From: Prorocentrum cordatum | Lineage: Eukaryota > Sar > Dinophyceae > Prorocentrales > Prorocentraceae | NCBI GenBank assembly: GCA_963575745.1 | Contig: CAUYUJ010018623.1 | Location: 135,769 to 199,768, forward strand | DNA length: 64,000 nt | Direction: 5' to 3' | Part shown: positions 21,472 through 32,286 of the stretch, piece by piece | Numbering within the stretch: the first letter of the stretch is position 1 | Layout: every line of letters starts with the position of its first letter | Position numbers and translations under genes: made by a program | Notes under the pieces: generated by a model | The model's database searches: none | What the model saw: the letters and a program-made list of their open reading frames with translations, nothing else | What the model was told of the DNA's origin: nothing

Positions 21472-23385
21472 GGGCTGCGACCTGTGAAACTGTCGCTACT
21501 TTTGAGGCCTGCTGGGGGGGGCAGCACAGTGACGCCACGCGCGGACCCAGATTCGACCTCGCCATCCCTGGGGGCTGCGATCTGTGAAACTGTCGCCACT
21601 TTCGAGGCCTGCTGGGAGGGCCCAGCGGAGTGGGGCCATACGCAGATTCAGATTAGACCTCGCCATCCCTGGGGGGGCTGCGACCTGTGAAACTGTCGCC
21701 ACTGTCGAGGCCTGCTGGGGGTGGGCAGCACAGTGACGCCACGCGCGGACCCAAATTAGACATCGCCATCCCTGGGGGCTGTGATCTGTGAAACTGTCGC
21801 CACTTTCAAGGCCTGCTGGGAGGGCCCAGCGGAGTGGGGCCATACGCAGATTCAGATTAGATCTCGCCATCCCTGGGGGGCTGCGACCTGTGAAACTGTC
21901 GCCACTTTCGAGGCCTGCTGGGAGGGCCAGCACAGTGACGCCACACGCAGATTCAAATTAGACCTCGCCATCCCTGGGGGGGTGGGGGGGCTGCGATCTG
22001 CGGAACTGGCGCCACTTTCGAGGCCTGCTGGGGGGCCCAGCACAGTGAGGCCACACGCAGACCAAAATCAGACCTCGCCATACCTGGGGAGATGCGATCT
22101 GTGAAATTGTCGCCACTTTCGAGGCCTGCTGGGGGGTCCAGCGGAGTGACGCCCCACGCTGACTCAGATTAGACCTCGCCGTCCCTGGGGGGCTGCGATC
22201 TGTGAAACTGTGGCCACTTTCGAGGGCTGCTGGGGGGTCCAGCGGAGTGACGTCATACGCGGACTCAGATTAGACCTCGCCATCCTTGGGGGGCTGCGAT
22301 CTGTGAAACTGTGGCCACTTTCGAGGGCTGCTGGAGGGTCCAGCGGAGTGATGCCCTACGCAGATTCAGATTAGACCTCGCCATCCCTGTGGGGCTGCGA
22401 CCTGCGAAACTGTCGCCACTTTCGAGGGCTGCTGGGGGGCCCAGCGGAGTGACGTCATACGCAGATTCAGATTAGACCTCGCCATCCCTGGGGGGCTGCG
22501 ATCTGCGAAACTGTCGCCACTTTCGAGGGCTGCTGGGAGGGCCCAGCGGAGTGGGGTCATACGCAGATTTCGATAAGACCTCGCCATCCCTGGGGGGCTG
22601 CGATCTGCGAAACTGTCACCGCTTTCGAGGGCTGCTGGGGGGCCCAGAGGGTGGGGTGGGGTCATGCGCAGATTCAGATTCGACCTCGCCATCCCTGGGT
22701 GGTTGCGATCTGCGAAACTGTCACCACTGTCGAGGGCTGCTGGGGGGTGGGGCAGCGGAGTGACGCCCTACGCAGATTCAGATTAGACCTCGCCATCCCT
22801 GGGGGGCTGCGATCTGCGAAACTGTCACCACTGTCGAGGGCTGCTGGGGGGCGCAGCGGAATGACGCCCTACGCAGATTCAGATTAGACCTCGCCATCCC
22901 TGGGGGGCTGCGATCTGCGAAACTGTCACCACTTTCGAGGGCTGCTGGGGGGCCCAGCGGAGTGACGTCATACGCAGATTCAGATTAGACCTCGCCATCC
23001 CTGGGGGGCTGCGACCTGCGAAACTGTCGCCACTTTCGAGGCCTGCTGGGGGGCCCAGCACAGTGAGGCCACACGCAGACCAACATTCGACCTCGCCATA
23101 CCTGGGGGGCTGCGATCTGTGAAAATGTCGCCACTTTCGAGGCCTGCTGGAGGGTCCAGCGGAGTGGGGGCCATACGCAGATTCAGATTAGACCTCGCCA
23201 TCCCTGGGGGGCTGCGATCTGTGAAACTGTGGCCACTTTCGAGGGCTGCTGGGGGGTCCAGCGGAGTGACGTCATACGCGGACTCAGATTAGACTTCGCC
23301 ATCCCTGGGGGGCTGCGATCTGCGGAACTGGCGCCACTTTCGAGGGCTGCTGGGGGGCCCAGCGGAGTGACGTCATACGCAGATT
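21472..23385. repeat. ~101-bp tandem array, about 19 units
   Basis: Each unit contains CTGCGATCTGTGAAACTGTC, GCCACTTTCGAGGCCTGCTG, AGCGGAGTGACGCCATACGC and GACCTCGCCATCCCTGG. Spacing is 98-108 bp, varying with the length of the G-run. Early units say CACAGTGACGCC and later ones CGGAGTGACGTC, suggesting subfamilies. The ORFs here are artefacts. Confidence 0.9.
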
Positions 23386-24305
23386 CAGACTACCCCCCAT
23401 TCCATCCTTCTCCTGCCCCTCGTTCCTGTCCCCGCTATTCTTCAAGCCTGGGGCTTCAATCCTCGTTTTTTCGATCGTCGTCCTGTGAGTCGTGCAGCGC
23501 ATGCGCATCCCATGTAGTTTGTGCAGCAATTCACCGCGTCTACACTGTCGCGGTTCCTGCTAATGTTGGCCTACTCCTCTTGCCGCTTGATGCACGTGGG
23601 TTGGGTACGTCGCAGGGTAATTTCTATGTTGTCTTGTTTTGTTGCTCGCGTCTTGATTTTAAATCAAGTCGTTTGCACACGTTTCAATTAAGTTGAAACG
23701 CTCGGATGACAGGGTTCGATGGCTGGTGGTGGCAGGACACCCAATAGTCGAGCGGGTCATCGTGGACTGCCGACCTCCCGGGGCAGGAGAGGAGGCCCGC
23801 GGAACTGCTACACCACTGGCTGCCAGTCGGGTCCGCGCTCGCCAACGGTGCCCCATAAATTCCGTGCGAGAGCCCCGCAGAGGGCCCGCGACTCCGCCGA
23901 GGCAGTCTGAGCCTGGTCTTCGCCGCAGCCACGACGCAGGCAGCCGCAAGGGCGAAGATTGCGAGGCGGGACGACAACGCGTTCTGGCGACTGGCTTCTT
24001 TAGCAATGTATTGGTCCGTGCTGCCGCGCCGATTGCAGCCCCCGCTGAGCAGGTAATCGGCCTGGTCGCAGATTCGTCATTGACTTACGCCATGCCTTTG
24101 CGCCAGCGTGTCCTACACTCTCGGGGACGCACGCAGATCCCTGAGGACGACGTTTGGGGGCATGCGGTCGCCGCTGCGCTCATTGGACCTGATTCCGAAC
24201 GCCGGTGCGATCTCGGGCGTCCTCGGGCCATTTCTGTTCGGACATCTGGACAACGATGCCGGAGTGCGCCGCCAAGTCGATATGCGAGAAGGACGAGTCC
24301 AGTGA
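23386..24305. other. Upstream flank of the interrupted exon; no clear gene
   Basis: A 257-residue forward frame (23693-24466) overlaps reverse frames of similar quality and I do not accept it. Another forward frame contains ELSAEQLRRLRAEFAGLFGG (about 24299-24360), which looks protein-like and could be an earlier exon of the gene whose last exon lies at 24420-24541. Confidence 0.35.
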
Positions 24306-24419
24306 ATTGTCGGCGGAACAATTGCGAAGGCTTCGCGCGGAGTTCGCCGGTCTGTTTGGAGGCGTCGACTTCGCAGCGGCCCGGTCCGACTCGCGCACCG
24401 GCGACAGCTGCCATGGGTT

Positions 24420-24541
24420 GTTGGCCGGCTTGGCCAGCCGAGCAGAGGGCCCCAGAGCATCCGTGACACGTGCTTCTTGGCGGGGGCACCGGCCAGGATT
24501 GAGCTCCAGCCGGAGGTCGATGCAGTCTTCCCAGTTGAGGA
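24420..24541 (+). pseudogene. Left part of a host coding exon interrupted by the LTR element
   Basis: The forward frame reads SIRDTCFLAGAPARIELQPE and VDAVFPVE up to the GAGGA target site. When the target duplication is collapsed it joins in frame to EAEAAPSLLADSLEVATGED and CERNFDFDQGQG, then a TAA at 44962-44964. An acceptor-like GGCCAG precedes CCGAGC at about 24440. No family is recognised. The acidic C-terminus is the only feature visible. Confidence 0.45.
24537..24541. other. Target site duplication GAGGA, left copy
   Basis: GAGGA directly precedes the 5' LTR start TGTGAATAG. The same five bases directly follow the 3' LTR end at 44842-44846. Five bp is the usual duplication for copia-type integration. 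Confidence 0.85.
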
Positions 24542-24752
24542 TGTGAATAGAACCCGTATTATACCCTCATATATATATATATATATATATACTCCTTATC
24601 TTCACTCTCCTGCGCCTGGCCGTTTGGGCTCAGGTATTGGATTAGATACATCAGACATTTGATCGTGCAGGAGGAACAGATATCCATTTTTCCTTCTTTT
24701 CCTCTACCAGTGGATCAGGGGTTCTGTACCTTTGTACTTCAACCCATACACA
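24542..24752 (+). repeat. 5' LTR (211 bp)
   Basis: It starts TGTGAATAGAACCC and ends CCCATACACA. It contains a TA-dinucleotide tract (about 24570-24592). Close to its 3' end is a hairpin, GGGTT..GTAC-CTTT-GTAC..AACCC (about 24719-24746). The stretch GGCCGTTTGGGCTCAGG near 24612 resembles the 3' half of the dinoflagellate spliced leader. The same sequence recurs as the 3' LTR at 42373-44841. Confidence 0.85.
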
Positions 24753-24764
24753 GGTTATCAGCCC
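24753..24764 (+). other. Primer-binding-site-like sequence
   Basis: GGTTATCAGCCC follows the 5' LTR immediately. It resembles the TGGTATCAGAGC primer site used by many copia elements with initiator Met tRNA, but is not identical. The tRNA primer is not established. Confidence 0.5.
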
Positions 24765-24816
24765 TTAAAGGTCACAGTTCATCGAACCCCGCGTCGCGAT
24801 CTCGCACGCGGCCTCG

Positions 24817-26587
24817 ATGGAACCCAAGCGGCGCATGCGCCGTAAGGGGTCCGTCGGGGTCTCGCGTCCGAGCTCTCCGACGGCGCGACGGCTCGGTGAT
24901 GAGTTGGAGAGCCTTACAGTGGACCGTGTGGGTGTCCCAGATACCCCCCCCAACTCAAACGGACCCGAGGCGCGGCTAGCTGCTGAACTTCACCGCCACG
25001 CCGCCCGCGGGGGGACAGGAGAAGGAGTAGGAGCAGGCAGTCGAGAATTTCACACGCCTACCTTCGCACCTCCATCTCCTCTTCCGTCGGGAGCAATCCC
25101 AACTGCTTCGGGCGCGAGCCCCACTGGTCCCGATACTCCAGGGCGCTTCCGCGCTAGCCGCCGATGGAACACCGGTACTGGCCCGACCAGTCCCGCGACC
25201 GTCCCCGTAGCGGAGCACGTTGCTGCTTTTGAGGAGCTCGGTAGACCAGTGTCGGCACAGCCTCAGCCGCAGTACCCCCAGGTATCATCTCGTCAGACAC
25301 CACACACACGGCCCTAGCCGCAGCTCGTCCTTGCGTAACCGTCGTGAGGCCACAGGCCCATACGACGAGAAAAGGTCGAGCCCGCGCGCCGCCTCTCAGA
25401 GGCCATACACTCCTCGCGAGAGGATGCAGCAGGGGACTGACGCTCCCCATCTCTCCCTCTCAGACGACCTGCTGGCGGTGACGTCCGCTGCAGGTGAGAT
25501 TGCTGAGCTCAGAGACCAGGTTGAAACCTTCGTGCCCAGGCAGTACTCTGGACCGATGCAGAGCGTTCAGACGAACGCTGCCAACACTGCTGCGCTACGT
25601 CAAGATTTTGACGGCGCCTTGGCGATCATATATTCCAGGATCGCTGAAGATAGCCGCATCTTAGGTGAGCTGCAGTATCAGGTTGACCGTGAGGTGTCAC
25701 ACCCAGGTGAAGGGTCAGCGACGGTCGAGCACCTGCGCAACTACCTCGCGCAGATGGAGCAACAGCTTGTGATCGTCCGTGACACGGGCGTTTCAGCGGT
25801 CAGGATCCTACATGATGAGATCCACGACCAGCTCCGAAACCGACCGCCTCCAGCTGAGGCAACCGACCTTGGCGACGTCCAGTCTCATATCAATGATCTT
25901 CGATCCCACATGGGCCACGCTACGGCGACGCTTCGCGCTGAAGCGAACGCCAACTCGTCGAACCTGAACGGCGCGTTGCAAAACGCTGAGAGAGTTATCG
26001 CTCAAAGGCTTGACGCGGCGAACGCTGTCGTGCAGCCACTCACTAACCGGATCTCTGAAATCGAGCAGCGTTTCCCTAGTGCACAGGGCGCCCTGGCAGA
26101 GTTGCGTGTCGGACGAGCCCAGACTGATCAGCTGGGATCTCCTCCTGCGGTTTACGATTTCGCCCACCTCACTGACAGGTTGCAGGAGGTTGAGACGGCG
26201 GCGGGCCACGCGCAGTCTGAGCTCCCCCAGGCTATTCGCGAGAGAGATGCTGAAAAGGTACGTGTCGAGGAGTGTCTCACACGTCTGGACAGTGAAATGG
26301 AGGCACACAGCGCCCGTCTCCGAGCCCACGAGCAACGACTTGATCGGCATTCACAACGCTCCCGGGATACTGAGGGCCAAAAAGTGGACCAGATACACGA
26401 GGATTTGACAAGCTGGACAAATCAGTTGATTGACCGCGCCAACGACACTACACTTCACCTTCAGCCTACAACCGGCCTGTCCAGGCCGACGGCAGCGTCC
26501 GCTGAAGCACCGCGCGCTTTTGCAGGACAACAACGACGTACGTCACCAGGAGCAGCCCCGCGGCAGCTTCGGCGCAGACACGCCACG
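24817..26587 (+). CDS. Gag N-terminal region with long coiled coil (frame-broken)
   Basis: The first frame (24817-25317) is Pro/Ser/Thr/Arg-rich, for example MEPKRRMRRKGSVGVSRPSS. It passes into the frame starting 25220, which encodes a long helical region with heptad-like Leu/Ala spacing: LLAVTSAAGEIAELRDQVET, VEHLRNYLAQMEQQLVIVRD, LTDRLQEVETAAGHAQSELP and CLTRLDSEMEAHSARLRAHE. This part is about 400 residues and ends around 26480, where the frame changes again. In copia-type elements this region would form the virus-like particle shell. The frame changes at about 25.3 and 26.5 kb could be indels; I cannot exclude introns. Confidence 0.6.
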
Positions 26588-27986
26588 TGTCACCCGTGCG
26601 CACAGAACCAGCTACCGACGGTGTACCGATACCCTCACAACCACTGTCTGCGATTTCGGTCAATACTATTACTCCTATCAAGGAGTCAGACACCGTCCGA
26701 GTCCCCGTCTTGCCTAAGATCACACAACTGCTTGAGTGGCAGCGAAAGGTACGGAAGAATTTTGGGGCCGCTTCAGGGCGACCATCCAAAGCATATGCTT
26801 TCCTATGCGTGGCTGAACCGCCCGAATGTACCTTTGAGGACTTACAAGACAGCGGGGACTTCGAGAGCGTCGATTGCAAACTCGCTACCGCTTTCAGCGA
26901 CATCTTCTCCTCCGATCTGCGTTGCCAGATCAGGCTCGTCGAGACCAGAGAGCACAAAGCAGGACGCATGCTGAAAGGACGCCGGATCTACTGGCACATC
27001 CTGCAGTCCTACAAAGTGACAGAGGTTGATGACGACCTACACGATTTTGAGCGCCTCAAAGAACTGAGGATGAGATGAGGATTTGCAACGATTCATTACC
27101 GACTGGTGCGCTTTACTGTTGGATTGCCGAGAGGCACCCGACCCGCAGATCTTGGAATCTCTGTTTCGCACGCAGATTCGCCGACATGCCTGGATGAAAC
27201 AGGATATGTACGAGTACCAGCGCATGAAGATAAGCGACCCGAATCGTACCTATGATTGGCTCCGGCAGCGCGTTCTAGACGTACTGGAGCTCAACCAACT
27301 CGAGAAGAATCATAACAAGTTGAGGTACGAGTACGAGAACCGTTCTCAGGCGAACATCTGCGCAGCATGGAAGAAAGGCAATTGTCGCAACGATGAACGC
27401 TGCAAGGTTTTACATACCTTTTCCAGGGATGGGAAGGGCAGCAGATCTTCCCGAGCATCGAACGCTGGCGGCAACACTCGCCGTAGCGTCTCAGCCCCTG
27501 CGAGTTCCAAGAGGCCAGGATCGAAGCCGTGTTGTTTCGAGTTCGCCAAGCGCAGCTCTTGCGCACGCGGCGACACGTGCAGCTTCCCACATACGGTGCA
27601 GCGCAGTTACTTCGCACAGAACAAGCGCCACAAGGGTGACAAATGCAAGCGCGCTCACCTGGCACCTGGTACGAAGACAACTGAGAGAAGCCCCAGCCGC
27701 CCACGGACTTCCAGCCAGGATAGTCGTGGCCGACCGCCATCCCGCGGATCAGGGAGCCGACGCTCTCCACAACGCGGGGGGGTTCGACGTGCCGGGGGCT
27801 CGCACAACGGACGTGACAACCGATGCCACTACGACCGATCTCGATCATTCTCCGGGAAATTTACAGACGTCGAGAGGCCGATCTGATAGATCATCACGAT
27901 CATCTCCCCGAGGACGAGACGGGCGTGGCGGAGGGCGCGGCAATCCACGTGGCCGCGACAGATCATATGGCAGCGACAGGACGTGA
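26587..27986 (+). CDS. Gag capsid-like region with CCCH zinc fingers and RG-rich tail (frame-broken)
   Basis: Frame 26587-27078 has KITQLLEWQRKVRKNFGAAS and IRLVETREHKAGRMLKGRRI, the look of a retrotransposon capsid helix bundle. Frame 27083-27886 continues with DWCALLLDCREAPDPQILES and YDWLRQRVLDVLELNQLEKN. Two CCCH fingers follow: C-x7-C-x5-C-x3-H at residues 93-111 (CAAWKKGNCRNDERCKVLH), and C-x8-C-x5-C-x3-H at about residues 150-169 (FEFAKRSSCARGDTCSFPH after the first Cys). A half finger, GDKCKRAH, is next. The tail is RG- and RS-rich (RDGRGGGRGNPRGRDRSYG), read in two further frames to 27986. CCCH fingers bind RNA, but copia Gag normally carries a CCHC knuckle. Confidence 0.65.
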
Positions 27987-28803
27987 CCGACATTCCACGA
28001 GCCGCGGTTCTTCCCGTGGCTCCCAGAAGTTCAGGGCACGCTCTCCCGCTACCTATCGCCGCCCGCGCCACTCCGACCGCAGTTACGTCATACATGACAA
28101 GACTCTCATGGCCGTCCACAAGGCCAAGACAGCATCTACCAAACCACGGCGTCGGATACGTTTTGACACACATACCGTGGAATACTACCCGTACATCGTC
28201 TCTGGCAAGTCCACTCTGGACAGGTGGATGGAGAAGCCAAACGAGGGCGATATCGTCAAAGTACCAGACCCGCTGCCACAATGGTGGTGGAAACAGAGTG
28301 CAGACGCCCTACGACGTTGTCAACGGGAGGCCACATTATGGTATCAGGACCTACACGGCTACCGACACGACACGGTGTTGGTGGAGACGCCAATTGCGAT
28401 TCCAGAGTCTGGCGACTCTACCACAGAGTCCTCCGAGACACACCAGGAGACGACAGTGACTCAGAAAGTCGACCCACCACGATCGACAGCTGCACTTACA
28501 CGTTCCTGGGTTCTCGACAGTGGATCTGCGCACCATATTCAGGATAAGCACGAGCTGACGCGGACCGAATCTGATCGCATATCTATTTGCGAGGAGCATA
28601 TTCTGGAAACTGCAAATGGTGATCGTACTGTCAACGAGCACTACGACATCCAACTACCTGAAGTGGGCTTGAGGAGTTCAGCCCTCGCCTTGCCAGATTG
28701 CCCATCGTTATTCTCAGTTGGCCAATTGATTGAAATTGATGGCTTTCGGCAGCTTTGGGACGCAGATCTGGGCTACATGCTGCAGGATCCGGGGGGCCAA
28801 TGA
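27987..28803 (+). CDS. Retropepsin-like protease of the giant LTR element
   Basis: The frame open from 27823 carries a linker with RRRIRFDTHTVEYYPYIVSG and WWWKQSADALRRCQREATLW, then the protease at about residues 228-310. The active-site motif is SWVLDSGSAHHIQD, with the Asp codon at 28516-28518, followed by ETANGDRTVN and CPSLFSVGQLIEIDG. These match the copia order 'W(V/I)LDSGxxxH...ANG...LLSVxxL'. A single Asp per chain means it would act as a dimer to process Gag-Pol. The frame ends at TGA 28801-28803 just before the pre-integrase region. Confidence 0.75.
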
Positions 28804-28851
28804 TATAAGGTTCCCGTCAACAACAGAGTTCCAGAATTACGCCTCGACGAT

Positions 28852-30085
28852 TTGGTGAAGATACCACCACCACGATCGTGCACTTCATCAGCACCCAGAC
28901 GTCGTCAGCGCAAGCGTTCTTCTGCGCGCTGCAACGACATATGCTGGCGTTGCAAGACTCCAGGGCAGTCACCACCTACAGATGAGCTGCGGCCCCACCT
29001 AGGGACCTGTCCCAAGAGACAACGCGTCGGCGAGGGAGGAGGAGCGCGGACCCCTACGGTCGACGAACCTCCCGACACAGATAATGCCGAGTCCACTGTG
29101 GATGCACACAGCGGCTCGCCTACGTCTCCGATGCAGCGTTCTCCTCCCGCATGCGGGGGGCCTACCAAGACCCGCGGGGACACCCCAGGTACAGCTCAAA
29201 CAGATACCGACATCACGTCGACCTCCCTCGAGGATCTGCAGGTGGAGACGCTTCCCAAAGTGCACTGTGATGGTGATCGTGTTCTTCCAAACCGAAAGAA
29301 GAAGCCAATCGACCCTATGCATTGCATGACCCACAGTCCAAAACATCCAGACTGTGAGATTTGCTCTCGCACCATGGCGCAGAACGCCCCGTGCAGGCGA
29401 CAGCGCAAACCACATCCACCGGCAGCCCCCACGGACGAAGACACCGCCTACGAGGCTTTCGTCCCGAAGAAATTCGGGGAGGCTCTAACTGCCGACCATG
29501 TCGTTCTGGCCAAAGACAATGCCGCGGACAAGCACGGTGACAAGTATGCACTTGCCGTACTGGATAGATATGCCGGCATCTTCATGTCGTACCCAGCAGT
29601 GCATAAAGGCGCAGCTACTACGAAGGCATCCTTCCAGCAGTTCATCGCCGCAAACGATGAGGTGAAGCACTTATATACGGATAATTCTGGAGCTTCAGAA
29701 GACGTGCCGCCAACTGGGATGGATACATGACGCTAGCACCCCTCATCGTCCACAAACAAATGGATTCATCGAACGCATTGTCAAGATCGTCATCCTCGGT
29801 ACGAGAGCTGTGTTACATATGTCTGGTCTGGGACACGAGTGGTGGAAAGAGGCCATGCAAGCCTTTTGCAGTGGACACAACTTTGTGCATCCATCCACGG
29901 GCGTTGCCGCTCTCAGCGATGAGCATACTGACAAGACAGCTCGCGAAATACGTTTTGGTGAAAGTTTTCCCGGGCACTGCATACCATTTGCTGCTCGAAT
30001 ATTTTGGGAATGCTTCAATCCCGAGATTAACAATGAAACCGCAAAGTTCAAAGAGAATACTCGGGAGGGGTTATTCATGGGTTAA
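28852..30085 (+). pseudogene. Integrase of the giant LTR element (one frameshift)
   Basis: The N-terminal zinc site is MHCMTHSPKHPDCEIC (about 29317-29364, H-x3-H or H-x6-H with C-x2-C). The catalytic core has the first Asp in ALTADHVVL (codon 29494-29496) and the second in LYTDNSG (29680-29682). Immediately after DNSG the frame shifts by one base. The next frame reads ELQKTCRQLGWIHD, STPHRPQTNGFIERIVKI (Glu codon 29771-29773), then HMSGLGHEWWKEAMQAFCSG, and ends with FKENTREGLFMG and TAA at 30083-30085. The Asp-Glu gap is about 30 residues. Integrase lies upstream of RT, which is the copia order. It inserts the cDNA into chromosomal DNA. This copy is inactive because of the frameshift. Confidence 0.75.
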
Positions 30086-30127
30086 GATTTACACTCAGGT
30101 GGACGTTGGTCTGGTGATTTTCTCGTC

Positions 30128-31201
30128 TTGGATACGGCTGCATGCGCCAAGAACCCAGACGGCGACCTGCGTCACGTACACAGAGTCAAAGATATTATTA
30201 TCCCCGACGGCAAGTTCACCTTCCCTGTGAAGGGCGGTACCCTACGACATCACAACCCAGAGGCACACGACGAGGTCAAGGCAACTACTTCTCGTCCTTT
30301 GGGCGACAAACCTATGCCGGACCTTCCACTTGCCTACCCAAAGGAGTGGGGCGATCCATCGATGATGACGCTGGACGACGATGCCGCTGATACTCACCCA
30401 TCGGCTCCAGAGGTTGCTGCAACAGCACCGGAGCCTGACTACTGGGAACAGCGTGGATACTGCATCATCCGACACATCCGCACTCCGCGTAGAAAGTTAT
30501 TCATACCAACAGACGATGTTATGAACATAGCTGCACCTGTTGATCAGCTCGATGTGACGCGAGACTTTGAGACGACTTCTACCTTCGAGGGCGAAGGTGT
30601 CTTTCGTGATGTTTGGGATGGTGTCAGCGCAGCAGACCACCGAGAGCTTAGCGAGCATTGGACCGGCCCAGTTCGGTTCCATGAGCTCCCCGAGATGTTG
30701 CCGGACGGCAAAATGGTGGTCCGCGGCCGTGAGACACGCGTACAGACTACTACGCGCCCAGACCACACTCTTCCCGAACATTGGAAGACTTTGTCTCGAG
30801 GACAACAAAAGAAGGAGATTGAGCACGCAGAAGACATTAAACAAGCTCGCGAGACCCGTGAACGAGCTGCACTTCGAGTGTGGACCCGACAGGACAAACA
30901 AGCCAACAATTTCCGCACTACTACGGTTGGTGGACCTACGTGGAATACCGTGGAACGCCGTATTACTTACGATATGGACAGCGGAGCTGTCATTCGTGAC
31001 GAGGACGTCAAGGGCGCGACCAACAAGGAGATTCTGTATGCCAAGCTACCTGGTGACCACGTGACATTACTACCGTATTGTACTACCGCCAACCCTCGCC
31101 ACAGCCTGCTGGAGTCGCACGTACTCTGGTATTTATTGACAGTGAGGGGAACGACTTCGGGACCGCGAACCCGCTCACCCGCAAGTTCACCCCGTCGGTA
31201 G
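30128..31201 (+). CDS. Integrase C-terminal / connection region
   Basis: This 357-residue frame includes FTFPVKGGTLRHHNPEAHDE, YWEQRGYCIIRHIRTPRRKL and HWKTLSRGQQKKEIEHAEDI. It sits where copia elements have the poorly conserved segment between integrase and RT. It has no catalytic motif. The ~40 bases between 30085 and 30128 read as a continuation, so the stop at 30083 is probably a mutation. The last part overlaps the next frame near 31.1 kb. Confidence 0.55.
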   Translation: MDTAACAKNPDGDLRHVHRVKDIIIPDGKFTFPVKGGTLRHHNPEAHDEVKATTSRPLGDKPMPDLPLAYPKEWGDPSMMTLDDDAADTHPSAPEVAATAPEPDYWEQRGYCIIRHIRTPRRKLFIPTDDVMNIAAPVDQLDVTRDFETTSTFEGEGVFRDVWDGVSAADHRELSEHWTGPVRFHELPEMLPDGKMVVRGRETRVQTTTRPDHTLPEHWKTLSRGQQKKEIEHAEDIKQARETRERAALRVWTRQDKQANNFRTTTVGGPTWNTVERRITYDMDSGAVIRDEDVKGATNKEILYAKLPGDHVTLLPYCTTANPRHSLLESHVLWYLLTVRGTTSGPRTRSPASSPRR

Positions 31202-31203
31202 CA

Positions 31204-32286
31204 GTGCCCACTATGCCACGTGGCCCCACCTACGCACCGGCACACAGAGAGAAGATTCCTGACTCACCATGGCCACGCCCAGCCCTTGTTACCAGAAATT
31301 TGAACAAGCGAGAAGTCGCCGCAGAGCCACGCGCACAGGAAGCCCTACGCAAAGAATACGAGCGCCTTGAAAAGAAGCAAACGTGGATGATAGAGATTGT
31401 TGCTGAAAAGGATAATATTGAATCAGAAGCGATTCGTACAGGGAAGAAGGTTCACTTCTTCAGCATGTTGGAGCTATCTTCCGTGAAACATGAAGAACTT
31501 CCTCCAGAACTAGGTAAGTTCAAGGGCCGCGTGGTGGTTCAGGGCAACACTGGCAAAGACGAAACTGGCTCGGCCGCCATCTTCGCCGACGCCGCATTCA
31601 GCGCGTCGCACATTGAAGCTTCCAAGCTCTGTGACGCTACCGCATTATTGCCAAATTATGGAGGCGACCAGAGCGATGCACCTGGCGCATGCACGCAAGC
31701 CTTACTATACGGAGACGGACGAATAGACCCAGTCGGTATTTGGATTACTCTACCTAAGTGGCGTCATCCTGCATCCTGGTCTAAATACAGGAATCCCGTG
31801 CGCCGACTACGATTGGCACTGTGCGGACATCCTCTCGCAGGTGTGTTTTGAGAACGAAAATGTCGCACGTGTCCGGGAAGTGTTGGATTTGAACCTATCC
31901 CAGGCTTGAAATGTGTGTGGAGACACAACAAACTGGCATTGATACTTTCAGTATACGTGGACGACTTCAAACTTGCAGAGCCAGCCACCAACTTACATGC
32001 TGGTTGGGATCTGATCCGCAAAAGCGGCATTGGTTTGGACCCGCCTACTCCGTACTCTCAATACCTTGGCTGTGGACAACAGGCTCGCGACGTTCCCCAA
32101 AACGTCTTCGACAAAAGAATGTCTACCATTCGACCTATGTTGCCTACCCACAGTGACAAGGATTATCATACAGCTAAACAAGTTCGTGGAATACGACATG
32201 ACATGCTTGGCTTTACCGATCAATGTTTCGAACGCTACCTGGAGTGCGCCTCCGAGCGTACCCAAGGGCCAGGGTCACGTCGTTAA
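31204..32286 (+). pseudogene. Reverse transcriptase (copia type), with in-frame stop
   Basis: The frame contains KREVAAEPRAQEALRKEYER, LGKFKGRVVVQGNTGKDETG, the finger/palm motif DAPGACTQALLYG (about 31675-31713) and RRLRLALCGHPLAGVF. A TGA at 31849-31851 stands where the family usually has Trp. The same frame then continues with SVGFEPIPGLKC and LILSVYVDDFKLAEP, the YVDD catalytic box at 31954-31965. SQYLGCGQQARDVPQNVFD and HTAKQVRGIRHDM complete the thumb/connection part. This matches RVT_2. The enzyme copies element RNA to cDNA. The stop suggests a single-base change from TGG. Confidence 0.8.

Noticed and set aside
24542-24752. The 211-bp repeat shared with 42.4-44.8 kb taken as a SINE with a 3' hairpin
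   Set aside because: TG...CA ends, the adjacent PBS-like site and polypurine tract, and the GAGGA duplication show it is an LTR.
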